Source: Rhodoferax sp.
GTDB lineage: Bacteria > Pseudomonadota > Gammaproteobacteria > Burkholderiales > Burkholderiaceae_C
DNA: 36,358 bases
Reading direction: 5' to 3'
NCBI GenBank assembly: GCA_028711355.1
Contig: JAQTSL010000002.1
Coordinates: forward strand, 1-36,358
Shown piece by piece: positions 11,563-19,454 of the stretch. Each line of letters starts with the position of its first letter. The stretch's first letter is position 1. Under the pieces are notes generated by a model, which saw only the letters and a program-made list of their open reading frames with translations, was not told where the DNA came from and did not search any database. The translations under genes and the position numbers were made by a program.

Positions 11563-12480
11563 TTAACCTTTGACTGCGCCGGCGGTGAGGCCGGAGACGA
11601 TATAACGCTCAAACATGATGGCCACCACCACCGGCGGAACAATGGCCAGCACGCCAGCGGCATTGATGAATGAAAAGCTGATGTTGAAATCCGACGTGAA
11701 CGAAGCCACGACGATCGGCATGGTTTGCGATGCCAGGGTCTGGGTGAACATCAGCGCCAGCAAAAACTCATTCCAACTGGTGAGGAAAGTAAAAAGCACC
11801 ACCGCCACCAGCGATGGCAGGGCCAGTGGCAAGTACACCAGCGTCAAGGTCTGGAGGCGTGAGCAGCCATCCACCCGTGCCGCCTTGTCCAGGTCATCCG
11901 GCAGCGACTCGAAATAGCCGGTCAGAATGAAGGTACTGAACGGCACGGTGATGGCCAGGTAGGTGATGATGAGCGACAGCTTGCTGTCGAGCAGCCCGAG
12001 TTGCTGCACAAACAGGAAGAATGGCACCACCAGCGCAATATCCGGGATCACGCGGGTCGTGAGCATGAAGTAGATCGAACTGTCCCGGCCGATGAAACGG
12101 ATCTTGGCCAGCGCATAGGCCGCCGGCACACTGACAAGCAAGTTCAGGATAACCACCGCCACCGCCACCACCAGGCTGTTCCACATGGACGGCAGCAGAT
12201 TTTTGGCCGTGGAAGGAATAAAGCCGCCAGTTGCAGTGTCCCCGTCTTTGCGATTTTCATAGGTCACCACGTTGTCCTTGGCGGTAAAGATCGTCGCAAA
12301 ATTTTCAAGCGTGGGGTGATCGGGTATCCAGTGCGGTGGCACCGAAGTGATTTCTGCTTCAGACTGGAACGACGAGGAGAGCAGCCAGCCGATCGGCGCC
12401 AGCACATACAGGGCAAAGAGCAGCGAGGCGAAAAAGAGCAGCGCCCGTCTGCCAAAGTGGGGGATTTTCATATGTTGCAT
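11563..12480 (-). CDS. Carbohydrate-type (CUT1) ABC transporter permease, MalG-like
   Basis: Multiple TM segments; EAA-like loop DLDKAARVDGCSRLQTLTLVYLPLALPSLVAV. Confidence 0.9.
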   Translation of the reverse strand: MQHMKIPHFGRRALLFFASLLFALYVLAPIGWLLSSSFQSEAEITSVPPHWIPDHPTLENFATIFTAKDNVVTYENRKDGDTATGGFIPSTAKNLLPSMWNSLVVAVAVVILNLLVSVPAAYALAKIRFIGRDSSIYFMLTTRVIPDIALVVPFFLFVQQLGLLDSKLSLIITYLAITVPFSTFILTGYFESLPDDLDKAARVDGCSRLQTLTLVYLPLALPSLVAVVLFTFLTSWNEFLLALMFTQTLASQTMPIVVASFTSDFNISFSFINAAGVLAIVPPVVVAIMFERYIVSGLTAGAVKG

Positions 12481-12503
12481 GGGACTCGGGTTGCGATGTC
12501 CGG

Positions 12504-13421
12504 CTAGAGCTTGCGACTCGTGCTTCGGATGATGAAAAAGGCCAGCGTGAAGGTGACAATCGCCATGATGTAGGCGAGAGCCGCCCCAGTACCAAACGCA
12601 AGTTTGCGAAAGGTTTCCACATAGACCTGCCAGGCGACCACGTGTGATGCATCGGCCGGCCCACCTTCGGTCAGGATAAAAAACAGATCGAAATGCCGTA
12701 TGGCCATCATCGTTTCATAAATCATGACCAAGGCAAAACCCGGCGTCAGCGCCGGCAGGGTAATGTGAACAAAGCGCTGCCACACGTTGGCACCATCGAC
12801 TTTGGCGGCGCTGTACAAGTCTGCGCGAATTGATTTGAGCGTCACCAGCAACAAAATGGTGGCCAAGGGCACCTCTTTCCAGACAAAAGAGTTGGTGATA
12901 AGCAACATGGTCTTATCGACGTCCCCGAGCATCACCATGTACTTGTCGATCAGACCGAGCTGAAACAGGAGACCATTGAGTGCGCCGTAGCCGGAGTCAT
13001 AAATCCATTTCCACATGAGCCCGTTGGCCACATAGGGAATCGCCCAGGGAATCAACAAAATGGCTGACAGGATGCGGCGGCCCCGGAATTCCTCGTTGAG
13101 CAGCAAGGCCATCAACATCGCAATCAGCATGATGGCCGTCACCGACATCAGGGTGAAGCTGGTGCTGCGCCCGACCGAATCCCAAAACATCTGATCCTGG
13201 AAGATGTTGGCATAGTTGTCAAACCAGACGAAGGGCGCACGGTGTGGCCGCGTCAGCTTGAGGTCAAAAAGGCTGATCCAGAACGAATACAGGATCGGGA
13301 AAACCGCAACGGCGGTCAATATGACCATCATCGGCGCTAGAAAAATCATGGCGCTTTTCTGGTCATACGCACTGACTGGGGCGCCGATCAACCGGCGTAG
13401 CCCCTTGCTTTTGTTGCTCAT
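12504..13421 (-). CDS. CUT1 ABC transporter permease, MalF-like
   Basis: MSNKSKGLRRLIGAPVSAYDQKSAMIFLAPMMVILTAVAVFPILYSFWISLFDLKL; EAA loop YSAAKVDGANVWQRFVHITLPALTPG. The ORF track extends to 13445; MSNKSK at 13421 preferred. Confidence 0.9.
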   Translation of the reverse strand: MSNKSKGLRRLIGAPVSAYDQKSAMIFLAPMMVILTAVAVFPILYSFWISLFDLKLTRPHRAPFVWFDNYANIFQDQMFWDSVGRSTSFTLMSVTAIMLIAMLMALLLNEEFRGRRILSAILLIPWAIPYVANGLMWKWIYDSGYGALNGLLFQLGLIDKYMVMLGDVDKTMLLITNSFVWKEVPLATILLLVTLKSIRADLYSAAKVDGANVWQRFVHITLPALTPGFALVMIYETMMAIRHFDLFFILTEGGPADASHVVAWQVYVETFRKLAFGTGAALAYIMAIVTFTLAFFIIRSTSRKL

Positions 13422-13446
13422 CGAATTGCCTCTTTCAGGATGCACA

Positions 13447-13476
13447 TCCGGGGGGCGTTGTGAGTAACCCCCCGGA
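13447..13476. promoter_or_regulatory. Strong intercistronic hairpin between binding-protein and permease genes
   Basis: TCCGGGGGG-cgttgtgagtaa-CCCCCCGGA: 9-bp perfect stem, 12-nt loop, no adjacent T tract. Confidence 0.7.
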
Positions 13477-13488
13477 ACCGCCAGATGC

Positions 13489-14817
13489 TCAGGACTGCTT
13501 GCGCAGGTCGTTCCATGCCTGGGCCGACTTCTTCAGCGCGTCAGCCGGCGTGATCTTGCCGATGACGGCCGACTGCCAGGCTGAGCCATTTATTTCGTCC
13601 CACTCGCCAAACCAGCGCGTGATGACGTCTTTTTTACGGGCGAACTGTTGTTGCTTTTCGAACATGGCCATGTCGGAGTATTTGGCGTACGAGGCCTGGA
13701 CTTCAGGATCCTTGAACAAGCCTTTCACCGCAAAACCGGAGCCGATGTCGGTAAAGAGCATTTTCTGGAACCGGTACTGACCATCGGCCTTGCCGCCAAA
13801 CCATTCAATCAACTTCGCCGCATTGGCGGCACGCGTTTTGTCGGCAGCGGCCTGCGCCGACATGCCGTGAAAACGCATCCATCCCACGGTGGCATGTGAA
13901 CCACCGACGCCAGCAGGCATCAGCGCCTGCTTGACACGACCGGCAATCTGCGACTGCTTGGGGTCGTTGAGGGTGCGGATGCGATAGCGGCTCAGCAGGG
14001 CAAACGCATGGTTGCCGGAGCTGAATGACTTCAGGCCGTTGAGCTCGCCGGTTTCAACGCAGGCGGGCGATATGATCTTGTACTTGTTGACGGCATCGAC
14101 AAGCCATTGCAAGGCCTGCACCGCACCTTTTTTCGGATCGCTCATGATGGCTGCGCCGCTGGCGTCGGTAAAGCCACCACCATGTGAATACACCATGGCG
14201 GTCAGGAATTCGATCAGCCAACTCTCACGCGCCATCGGCAACATCATGGGGTACTCGGAAATACCGGCCGCCTTGATCTTGAGTGATTGCTGAACCAGTT
14301 CGTCCCAGGTCGTTGGCGGCTCCTTGATACCGGCCTTTTTCAGCTTTTCCTCGTCATAGAAGAACGCCATGTAGTCGGTGTAATAACTCAAGCCATATTG
14401 CTTGCCTTTGTACTGCATCGATTGCGTGCTGAAGTCGTCGGCTTCTGCGTTGTATTTCATCAACTCGGGAAAATTGTTGATCGGAGCCAGCCAACCCGCA
14501 TCTGCCCACTCAGGCAGCCAACTGTCGGAAACCCACAAGACGTCCAGCGGCGCCTTGCCCACAAACTTGGTCACCATGGTGTCGCGGTACTGCGCCCAGG
14601 GTGCGTTGTTGTAGTTGACCTTGATGCCGGTCTTGGCCTCGAATGCCCCCAGGTGACTCTTGACGGTATCCACCGCAGCCGACCAGGTGTAAAAGTTCAG
14701 CGGCGCAGCCTGCGCATGACCGGGAAGTGACAGCAACCCGGATCCAGCCACGCTGGCTGAAGCAGTTATCTTTAAAAAATCACGACGATTCGAACCTTCT
14801 GTCCATAAATTACGCAT
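13489..14817 (-). CDS. Extracellular solute-binding protein family 1 with Tat-type signal
   Basis: N-terminus NRRDFLKITASASVAGSGLLSLPGHAQA (twin-arginine) followed by LNFYTWSAAVDTVKSHLGAFEAKTGIKVNYNN. Confidence 0.92.
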   Translation of the reverse strand: MRNLWTEGSNRRDFLKITASASVAGSGLLSLPGHAQAAPLNFYTWSAAVDTVKSHLGAFEAKTGIKVNYNNAPWAQYRDTMVTKFVGKAPLDVLWVSDSWLPEWADAGWLAPINNFPELMKYNAEADDFSTQSMQYKGKQYGLSYYTDYMAFFYDEEKLKKAGIKEPPTTWDELVQQSLKIKAAGISEYPMMLPMARESWLIEFLTAMVYSHGGGFTDASGAAIMSDPKKGAVQALQWLVDAVNKYKIISPACVETGELNGLKSFSSGNHAFALLSRYRIRTLNDPKQSQIAGRVKQALMPAGVGGSHATVGWMRFHGMSAQAAADKTRAANAAKLIEWFGGKADGQYRFQKMLFTDIGSGFAVKGLFKDPEVQASYAKYSDMAMFEKQQQFARKKDVITRWFGEWDEINGSAWQSAVIGKITPADALKKSAQAWNDLRKQS

Positions 14818-14929
14818 CTCTCACTCTCCTGTGTTAATGACTGCAGCATGGCTACGGGCTGCGGATTGAGGTTCAGTTTCACGCCCACCGAAAAACTGGC
14901 CCGATCGCATTGTTGCCTAATTTTTTTTG

Positions 14930-14945
14930 ATCGTCAAGTGACGAT
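14930..14945. promoter_or_regulatory. Candidate TetR operator 1 (promoter region of the catabolic operon)
   Basis: ATCGTCA-AG-TGACGAT, perfect 7+7 inverted repeat; near-identical element at 15427-15442 next to the TetR gene. Confidence 0.6.
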
Positions 14946-15046
14946 AACGAAGAAAAATTCAGCGCAAAATTGAGCCAATCAGGTTAGGCATCTTGCGTGC
15001 CGTGGTTACCGCACCACACCGGTGCAGGCAAGCCCGGTGGGTCGCC

Positions 15047-15358
15047 TTACTGGATCGGTGAAAAACCCACAGGATTGAGAAATACACTTTCCTGATGCAC
15101 AAGATAGGGCAGGATCGTGGGCACGAACGCCATCCACTCTGCGTCTTGAGCCATCTTGGTGCGCTGGGCACTTCGGTGCGCAAAATCGTCGTAAGCCCAG
15201 AGGAAAACAACAGAATTCAAGACACCGGATTCCTTGGTCCAGCAGCCGATCAATCTGACATAGCGCGTGATGATGTGCAAGCCATTGGCCTGGTAAATTT
15301 TCAGAAACTCAGGCGCCTTTCCTGCCTGAATCTGGTATGTGCGCATTTCTAGAATCAT
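15047..15358 (-). CDS. NIPSNAP family protein
   Basis: MILEMRTYQIQAGKAPEFLKIYQANGLHIITRYVRLIGCWTKESGVLNSVVFLWAYDDFAHR. Confidence 0.88.
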   Translation of the reverse strand: MILEMRTYQIQAGKAPEFLKIYQANGLHIITRYVRLIGCWTKESGVLNSVVFLWAYDDFAHRSAQRTKMAQDAEWMAFVPTILPYLVHQESVFLNPVGFSPIQ

Positions 15359-15426
15359 GATTTTTCTCCAGCTATAAATGGTTCGGAATACCCTGAGGTA
15401 CGCCTTAAAATAGTCTCATCTCATTC

Positions 15427-15442
15427 ATCGTCAACTGAAGAT
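15427..15442. promoter_or_regulatory. Candidate TetR operator 2 (NIPSNAP/TetR divergent intergenic region)
   Basis: ATCGTCA-AC-TGAAGAT, inverted repeat with one mismatch; shares sequence with 14930-14945. Confidence 0.6.
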
Positions 15443-15488
15443 ATATTTTGCCACTAAAGTAAGACACTTTTTCATTTTTATACCTCTT

Positions 15489-16214
15489 ATGCGCGCCAAA
15501 TCAGATCACCTAACAACTCTGCGTCAAAAGTCCGAAAGCAGTCCGCCCAAGCGCAAGGGCAGGCGCGTCACCGTGCGTATGCCAGCGGCAGATCGCCGTG
15601 TGCAGATACTGAAAAAGGCTTTCGAATTCTTCTCGGAATATGGACTGACCGCACAAACACGCGCGCTAGCTGAATCCTGCGGGGTATCGCAACGGCTCCT
15701 TTACAGCATCTTTCCCAACAAATCGGCATTGATCAATGCCGTGTACGAGACGGGCATTGCCGGCGTCTTCAAGGCGGTCTGGTTTGTACAACTCCAGGAC
15801 CGAAGCAAGCCCATGGAACAGCGTCTCAAGGATTTTTATTGCGAGTACTACGATACCGTCCTGACGCGCAGCTGGATGCGCTTATTTTTGTATGCATCAC
15901 TGGCTGAAGTTGAGATGGCGCCAACCTATATTGCATCCATCATCAAACATCTCCTTGATACCATCATGAAGGAAGCACTTCACGAAGCTGGCTTGACATC
16001 TCCACCCAACCAGGCCCAGGCAGAAGTTCAAGAAATTTGCTGGATCTTGCACGGCGCCGTCTCGCACCTGGCCATACGCCGACACATTTACCGGGACCAG
16101 ACAGCTCTTGATGTCAATAAGGTGATTGCACTGCAAGTCAGAGCATTTCTAGGAGGCCTTAAAAGTATCTTGCCAACCAGTTCAGTAGAAAATATTGAGC
16201 ACCACGTAGTGTGA
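15489..16214 (+). CDS. TetR family transcriptional regulator
   Basis: RRVQILKKAFEFFSEYGLTAQTRALAESCGVSQRLLYSIFPNKSALINAVYE helix-turn-helix. Confidence 0.9.
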   Translation: MRAKSDHLTTLRQKSESSPPKRKGRRVTVRMPAADRRVQILKKAFEFFSEYGLTAQTRALAESCGVSQRLLYSIFPNKSALINAVYETGIAGVFKAVWFVQLQDRSKPMEQRLKDFYCEYYDTVLTRSWMRLFLYASLAEVEMAPTYIASIIKHLLDTIMKEALHEAGLTSPPNQAQAEVQEICWILHGAVSHLAIRRHIYRDQTALDVNKVIALQVRAFLGGLKSILPTSSVENIEHHVV

Positions 16215-16400
16215 CTGTGTGTAGGCGTAGGCCGATGTCGGCGATGCTGAATTGATCAACTCTGCCAATTTTTACTGACCAGGGCCAACAGATTGGCAAC
16301 CTTCCAGACTGCTGAGTTTCCGCGCTTTGGGGCATGATCGCTGATTTCCGGCGTTACTGGTCAAATCGGCATCGGCGGAAACCTTCTGCGGTGTTGCCGC

Positions 16401-16525
16401 TGGCCGAAAGCATGTACAACGGCTCAGTGGGCCGCAAACAGCCGCTGTTCAGTGAAAGTGATCTGCAGGAGTTGCTTAAACCGCTCTCGAAATAAGAGTG
16501 GCTTGCGCTTGATTGACGGGCGCTT
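16401..16525 (+). repeat. Helicase-tail repeat, copy B (orphan 3' end)
   Basis: Encodes LAESMYNGSVGRKQPLFSESDLQELLKPLSK* plus shared trailer gagtggcttgcgcttgattgacgggcgct; no helicase body upstream. The ORF track shows the same antisense peptide SLSLNSGCLRPTEPLYMLSAS in 194..502 and 16354..16659. Confidence 0.9.
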
Positions 16526-16777
16526 GAGGCATATTTCTCTTCTAAGTTGCGGTGACACCAGGACTGCATTCGCGTCAACCACCAGTTTCGATGGTGCTTT
16601 GTCTGGACTGCCGATATCGTTCCCATGCATTTTTCGTATTTGGAAATTTGATGGGTCAAGAGATATGCTTTTGTTACAAGCGAAGCTTTTCAGTCCCGTC
16701 TAGAGCCAAGAAGCCGGTGAGCCATGCATGGACGTAACCCACTCGCCTCACACAATGAACTGATTTTTTATTCTGCT

Positions 16778-16795
16778 CCGTCACGATGCTGACAC
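16778..16795 (+). promoter_or_regulatory. Candidate Pho box upstream of phnF
   Basis: CCGTCAC-gatg-CTGACAC: two 7-bp units with 4-bp spacer versus CTGTCAT/CTGTCAC consensus (5/7 and 6/7 matches). Confidence 0.5.
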
Positions 16796-16824
16796 ATGGG
16801 CTGGTTACGCTACCTGCAAATCAC

Positions 16825-16836
16825 TTGTATAGATAA
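16825..16836 (+). promoter_or_regulatory. Candidate PhnF operator
   Basis: TTGTATAGATAA, imperfect palindrome ending 6 bp before the phnF ATG; shares GTATAGA with the mycobacterial PhnF site TGGTATAGACCA as I recall it. Confidence 0.45.
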
Positions 16837-16842
16837 CCAAAC

Positions 16843-17571
16843 ATGAGTCTTTACGCGGTCAGTCGAGACAACGGCGAAGCACTTTACACACAGATTGCCC
16901 GCCAACTGGAGCAGGAGGTGGCTACATCCTATGGACCGGGTGAGTGCCTTCCCGCAGAGGGCCTTCTGGCGGTGCGCTTCGGGGTCAATCGGCACACGCT
17001 GCGTCGCGCCATTGATGAATTGGTCGAAGCGGGCCTGCTGGAACGCCGACATGGGCTAGGCGTGTTTGTTCTTGACAGTCAGATTGACTACCAGATTGGC
17101 ACTGGCACACGGTTTACTGAAAACCTTGCGGCACTCGGGTTGCAACCCGAAAACCGTATTTTGTGCTTACAAACCCTGGCTGCCACTGAACGCGTGGCAC
17201 AACGACTGGAGTTGAATATCGGTGAACGGGTCTTCTGGCTTGAAACCTTGCGCACCGCATCTGACCGACAACTGTGCGTGATCTCGCACTTCATTCCTGC
17301 CGACCGGTTTGCTGACCTCGACACGCTCTACAAAGGTGAATCACTGCACCAATTTTTGGCAGCCCACTACGGCTGCAAGATCAAACGAACTGAAAGCCTG
17401 GTGACAGCGGTGCTCCCGCAGGGAGATGACGCGAAGTTGCTGGGTATGCCGCAGAACCGACCGGTACTGCGCGTAAAGAGTGTGAACGTGGACGAGCGGG
17501 ATGGAACCCCAATCGAATACGCCATTACCCGGTTCCGTGCAGACCGAATCCAACTGCGCATTAACCCTTGA
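16843..17571 (+). CDS. phnF: Phosphonate metabolism transcriptional regulator PhnF (GntR/HutC)
   Basis: YTQIARQLEQEVATSYGPGECLPAEGLLAVRFGVNRHTLRRAIDELVEAGLLERRHGLGVFV; first gene of the phn operon. Confidence 0.93.
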   Translation: MSLYAVSRDNGEALYTQIARQLEQEVATSYGPGECLPAEGLLAVRFGVNRHTLRRAIDELVEAGLLERRHGLGVFVLDSQIDYQIGTGTRFTENLAALGLQPENRILCLQTLAATERVAQRLELNIGERVFWLETLRTASDRQLCVISHFIPADRFADLDTLYKGESLHQFLAAHYGCKIKRTESLVTAVLPQGDDAKLLGMPQNRPVLRVKSVNVDERDGTPIEYAITRFRADRIQLRINP

Positions 17572-17619
17572 CCTAGCCGTCTGACAGCCTCGTTTTTCTT
17601 TCCTACAGGAGCCTTTTAA

Positions 17620-18567
17620 ATGTACCCGAAACAATTTGCCCGTCGCGCCCTTTTGGCGCTTGGCCTGAGCGCCGCCACCTTTGCATCGCTGGGTGTGTAC
17701 GCACAAGCCCAGCATGACGGCAGTGCTGCCAAGCCATTGCGTGTCGTCCTGATTCCCGCTGATGGCGGCACCGAAGATGGCACTAAGAAAGACTTTGAAC
17801 CCATTTTTTCAGCCATCAGCAAGTCAACTGGCCTGGTTTTCGACATCAGAGTCGGGCAGAGCTACGGCGCGGTGATGGAAGCCCAGTGCGCTGGCGCAGC
17901 CGATATAGCGTTTTACGGCCCCGCCTCCTATCTGCCGACCCATAAGAAGGGCTGTGCCAATTTACTGGCACTGGCAGTCAAACACGGTCAGTCGGTTTAC
18001 TACTCAGGTATCTTTGCTCGTATTGATGCTGGCGTGTCTTCAATCAAAGACATCAAAGGTAAAACCATTGCCTTGGGTGATTTGAACTCGACGTCAAGCT
18101 TTGCTGTACCAGTGGCGATGATGATCGAAGGCGGTGTCAATCCGGTACGTGACGCAAAGGCCATCCAGCTTACAGGAAGCCATGCCAATGTGCTCAAAGC
18201 GCTGGCTGAAGGACTGGTTGATGTAGGGGGCGCGTCTTTCGATTCATTTGAAAAGGCGGTCAACCAGAAAGCGATTGACCCGAGCAAGATAAAAGTAGTG
18301 GCAAAGAGCGCCCCCATTCCGTATCCACCGCTTGCCATTCACCCCAAAGTGGCGCCTGAAGTCCAAGCAAAGTTGCGGGACGCCTTTAACAACATCGACA
18401 AGATGCCCGGCATTTCCAAAGACCAGATTCGCGGCTACGGTGGCGCCAAAGTGGATGGCTACACCTCCAATGTGAGTGAGCAGGAAATGGCCGCTGCTGC
18501 CAAGATGTTTGACCTGGTGACCGACCAGGTCAAGACCGACATCATGAAAAAAGCCAGCACACGCTAA
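17620..18567 (+). CDS. phnD: Phosphonate ABC transporter substrate-binding protein
   Basis: LRVVLIPADGGTEDGTKKDFEPIFSAISKSTGLVFDIRVGQSYGAVMEAQCAGAADIAFYGPASYL. Confidence 0.93.
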   Translation: MYPKQFARRALLALGLSAATFASLGVYAQAQHDGSAAKPLRVVLIPADGGTEDGTKKDFEPIFSAISKSTGLVFDIRVGQSYGAVMEAQCAGAADIAFYGPASYLPTHKKGCANLLALAVKHGQSVYYSGIFARIDAGVSSIKDIKGKTIALGDLNSTSSFAVPVAMMIEGGVNPVRDAKAIQLTGSHANVLKALAEGLVDVGGASFDSFEKAVNQKAIDPSKIKVVAKSAPIPYPPLAIHPKVAPEVQAKLRDAFNNIDKMPGISKDQIRGYGGAKVDGYTSNVSEQEMAAAAKMFDLVTDQVKTDIMKKASTR

Positions 18568-18633
18568 ACACCGCTTTCACCGTTGAACTGTGCGGAGCCA
18601 GGACTTCGCACGTTTTTTACCAGGAGAACGGTC

Positions 18634-19446
18634 ATGATCCGCTTCAACTCTCTTTCCAAAGTCTGGCCTGACGGCACGCAGGCTGTGGCCAACGTCTCAC
18701 TCAGTATCGGGCGGGGGCAGTTTTGCGTCATTCTGGGCCCCTCCGGTGCGGGCAAATCAACGCTGCTGCGCGCGGTCAACGGCTTGATGAAGCCCACCCA
18801 GGGCAGCGTCAGCATCGACGGTGTGCAACTGTCGGCAGCTAGCGAACGCGTCTTGCGCCAGCGCGTTGCCATGATTCATCAGCACTTCAATTTGACCGAC
18901 CGCATGAGCGTGGCAGGCAATGTGCTCGCAGGCTTGCTGCCAGTAGTCTCCACCGCTCGCGCGCTACTGGGCTGGTTCCGGCCTGAACACCGCACCAAAG
19001 CCTGCAAACTATTGCAAAACGTGGGTCTGAGCCCCACGCATTTGCAACGCCGCGCCGGTGAACTCTCTGGCGGACAACAACAGCGCGTCGGTATCGCACG
19101 CGCTTTCATGCTCGACCCCGAAGTGGTGCTGGCCGATGAGCCCGTCGCGAGCCTGGCCCCCAAAATTTCACGTGACATCCTGACGCTGATTCGCGATGCC
19201 GCCCGCGAGCGCGGCACCACCGTGTTGTGCAGCCTGCACCAGATCGACCTGGCCCGCGAGTTTGGCGACCGCATCGTTGGCATGCGCGACGGCCAAGTGG
19301 TGTTTGACGGCACACCGGCCGAATTCACCGACGCGCGGGTTCGCGCCCTTTACCACGGTGCGCAATGGGACGATCAACCGACGCGCTTGCGCGCCTCTGG
19401 CAACAGCACCCAGGAACACGATTTACCAGAGCCGGCCTTGGCCTGA
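18634..19446 (+). CDS. phnC: Phosphonate ABC transporter ATP-binding protein
   Basis: LGPSGAGKSTLLRAVNGLMKPTQGSV; LSGGQQQRVGIARAFMLDPEVVLADEPVASLAP; between phnD and phnE. ATG at 18634. Confidence 0.94.
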   Translation: MIRFNSLSKVWPDGTQAVANVSLSIGRGQFCVILGPSGAGKSTLLRAVNGLMKPTQGSVSIDGVQLSAASERVLRQRVAMIHQHFNLTDRMSVAGNVLAGLLPVVSTARALLGWFRPEHRTKACKLLQNVGLSPTHLQRRAGELSGGQQQRVGIARAFMLDPEVVLADEPVASLAPKISRDILTLIRDAARERGTTVLCSLHQIDLAREFGDRIVGMRDGQVVFDGTPAEFTDARVRALYHGAQWDDQPTRLRASGNSTQEHDLPEPALA

Positions 19447-19454
19447 GACGCATC

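Noticed and set aside
15003-15030. GCACC-N5-GGTGC hairpin downstream of the NIPSNAP gene as a terminator
   Set aside because: Short stem and no T tract in the direction of transcription.
15389-15400. Short inverted repeat TACC-CTGA-GGTA in the NIPSNAP/TetR intergenic region
   Set aside because: Only 4-bp arms and no second copy near the operon promoter; the ATCGTCA palindrome is a better operator candidate.
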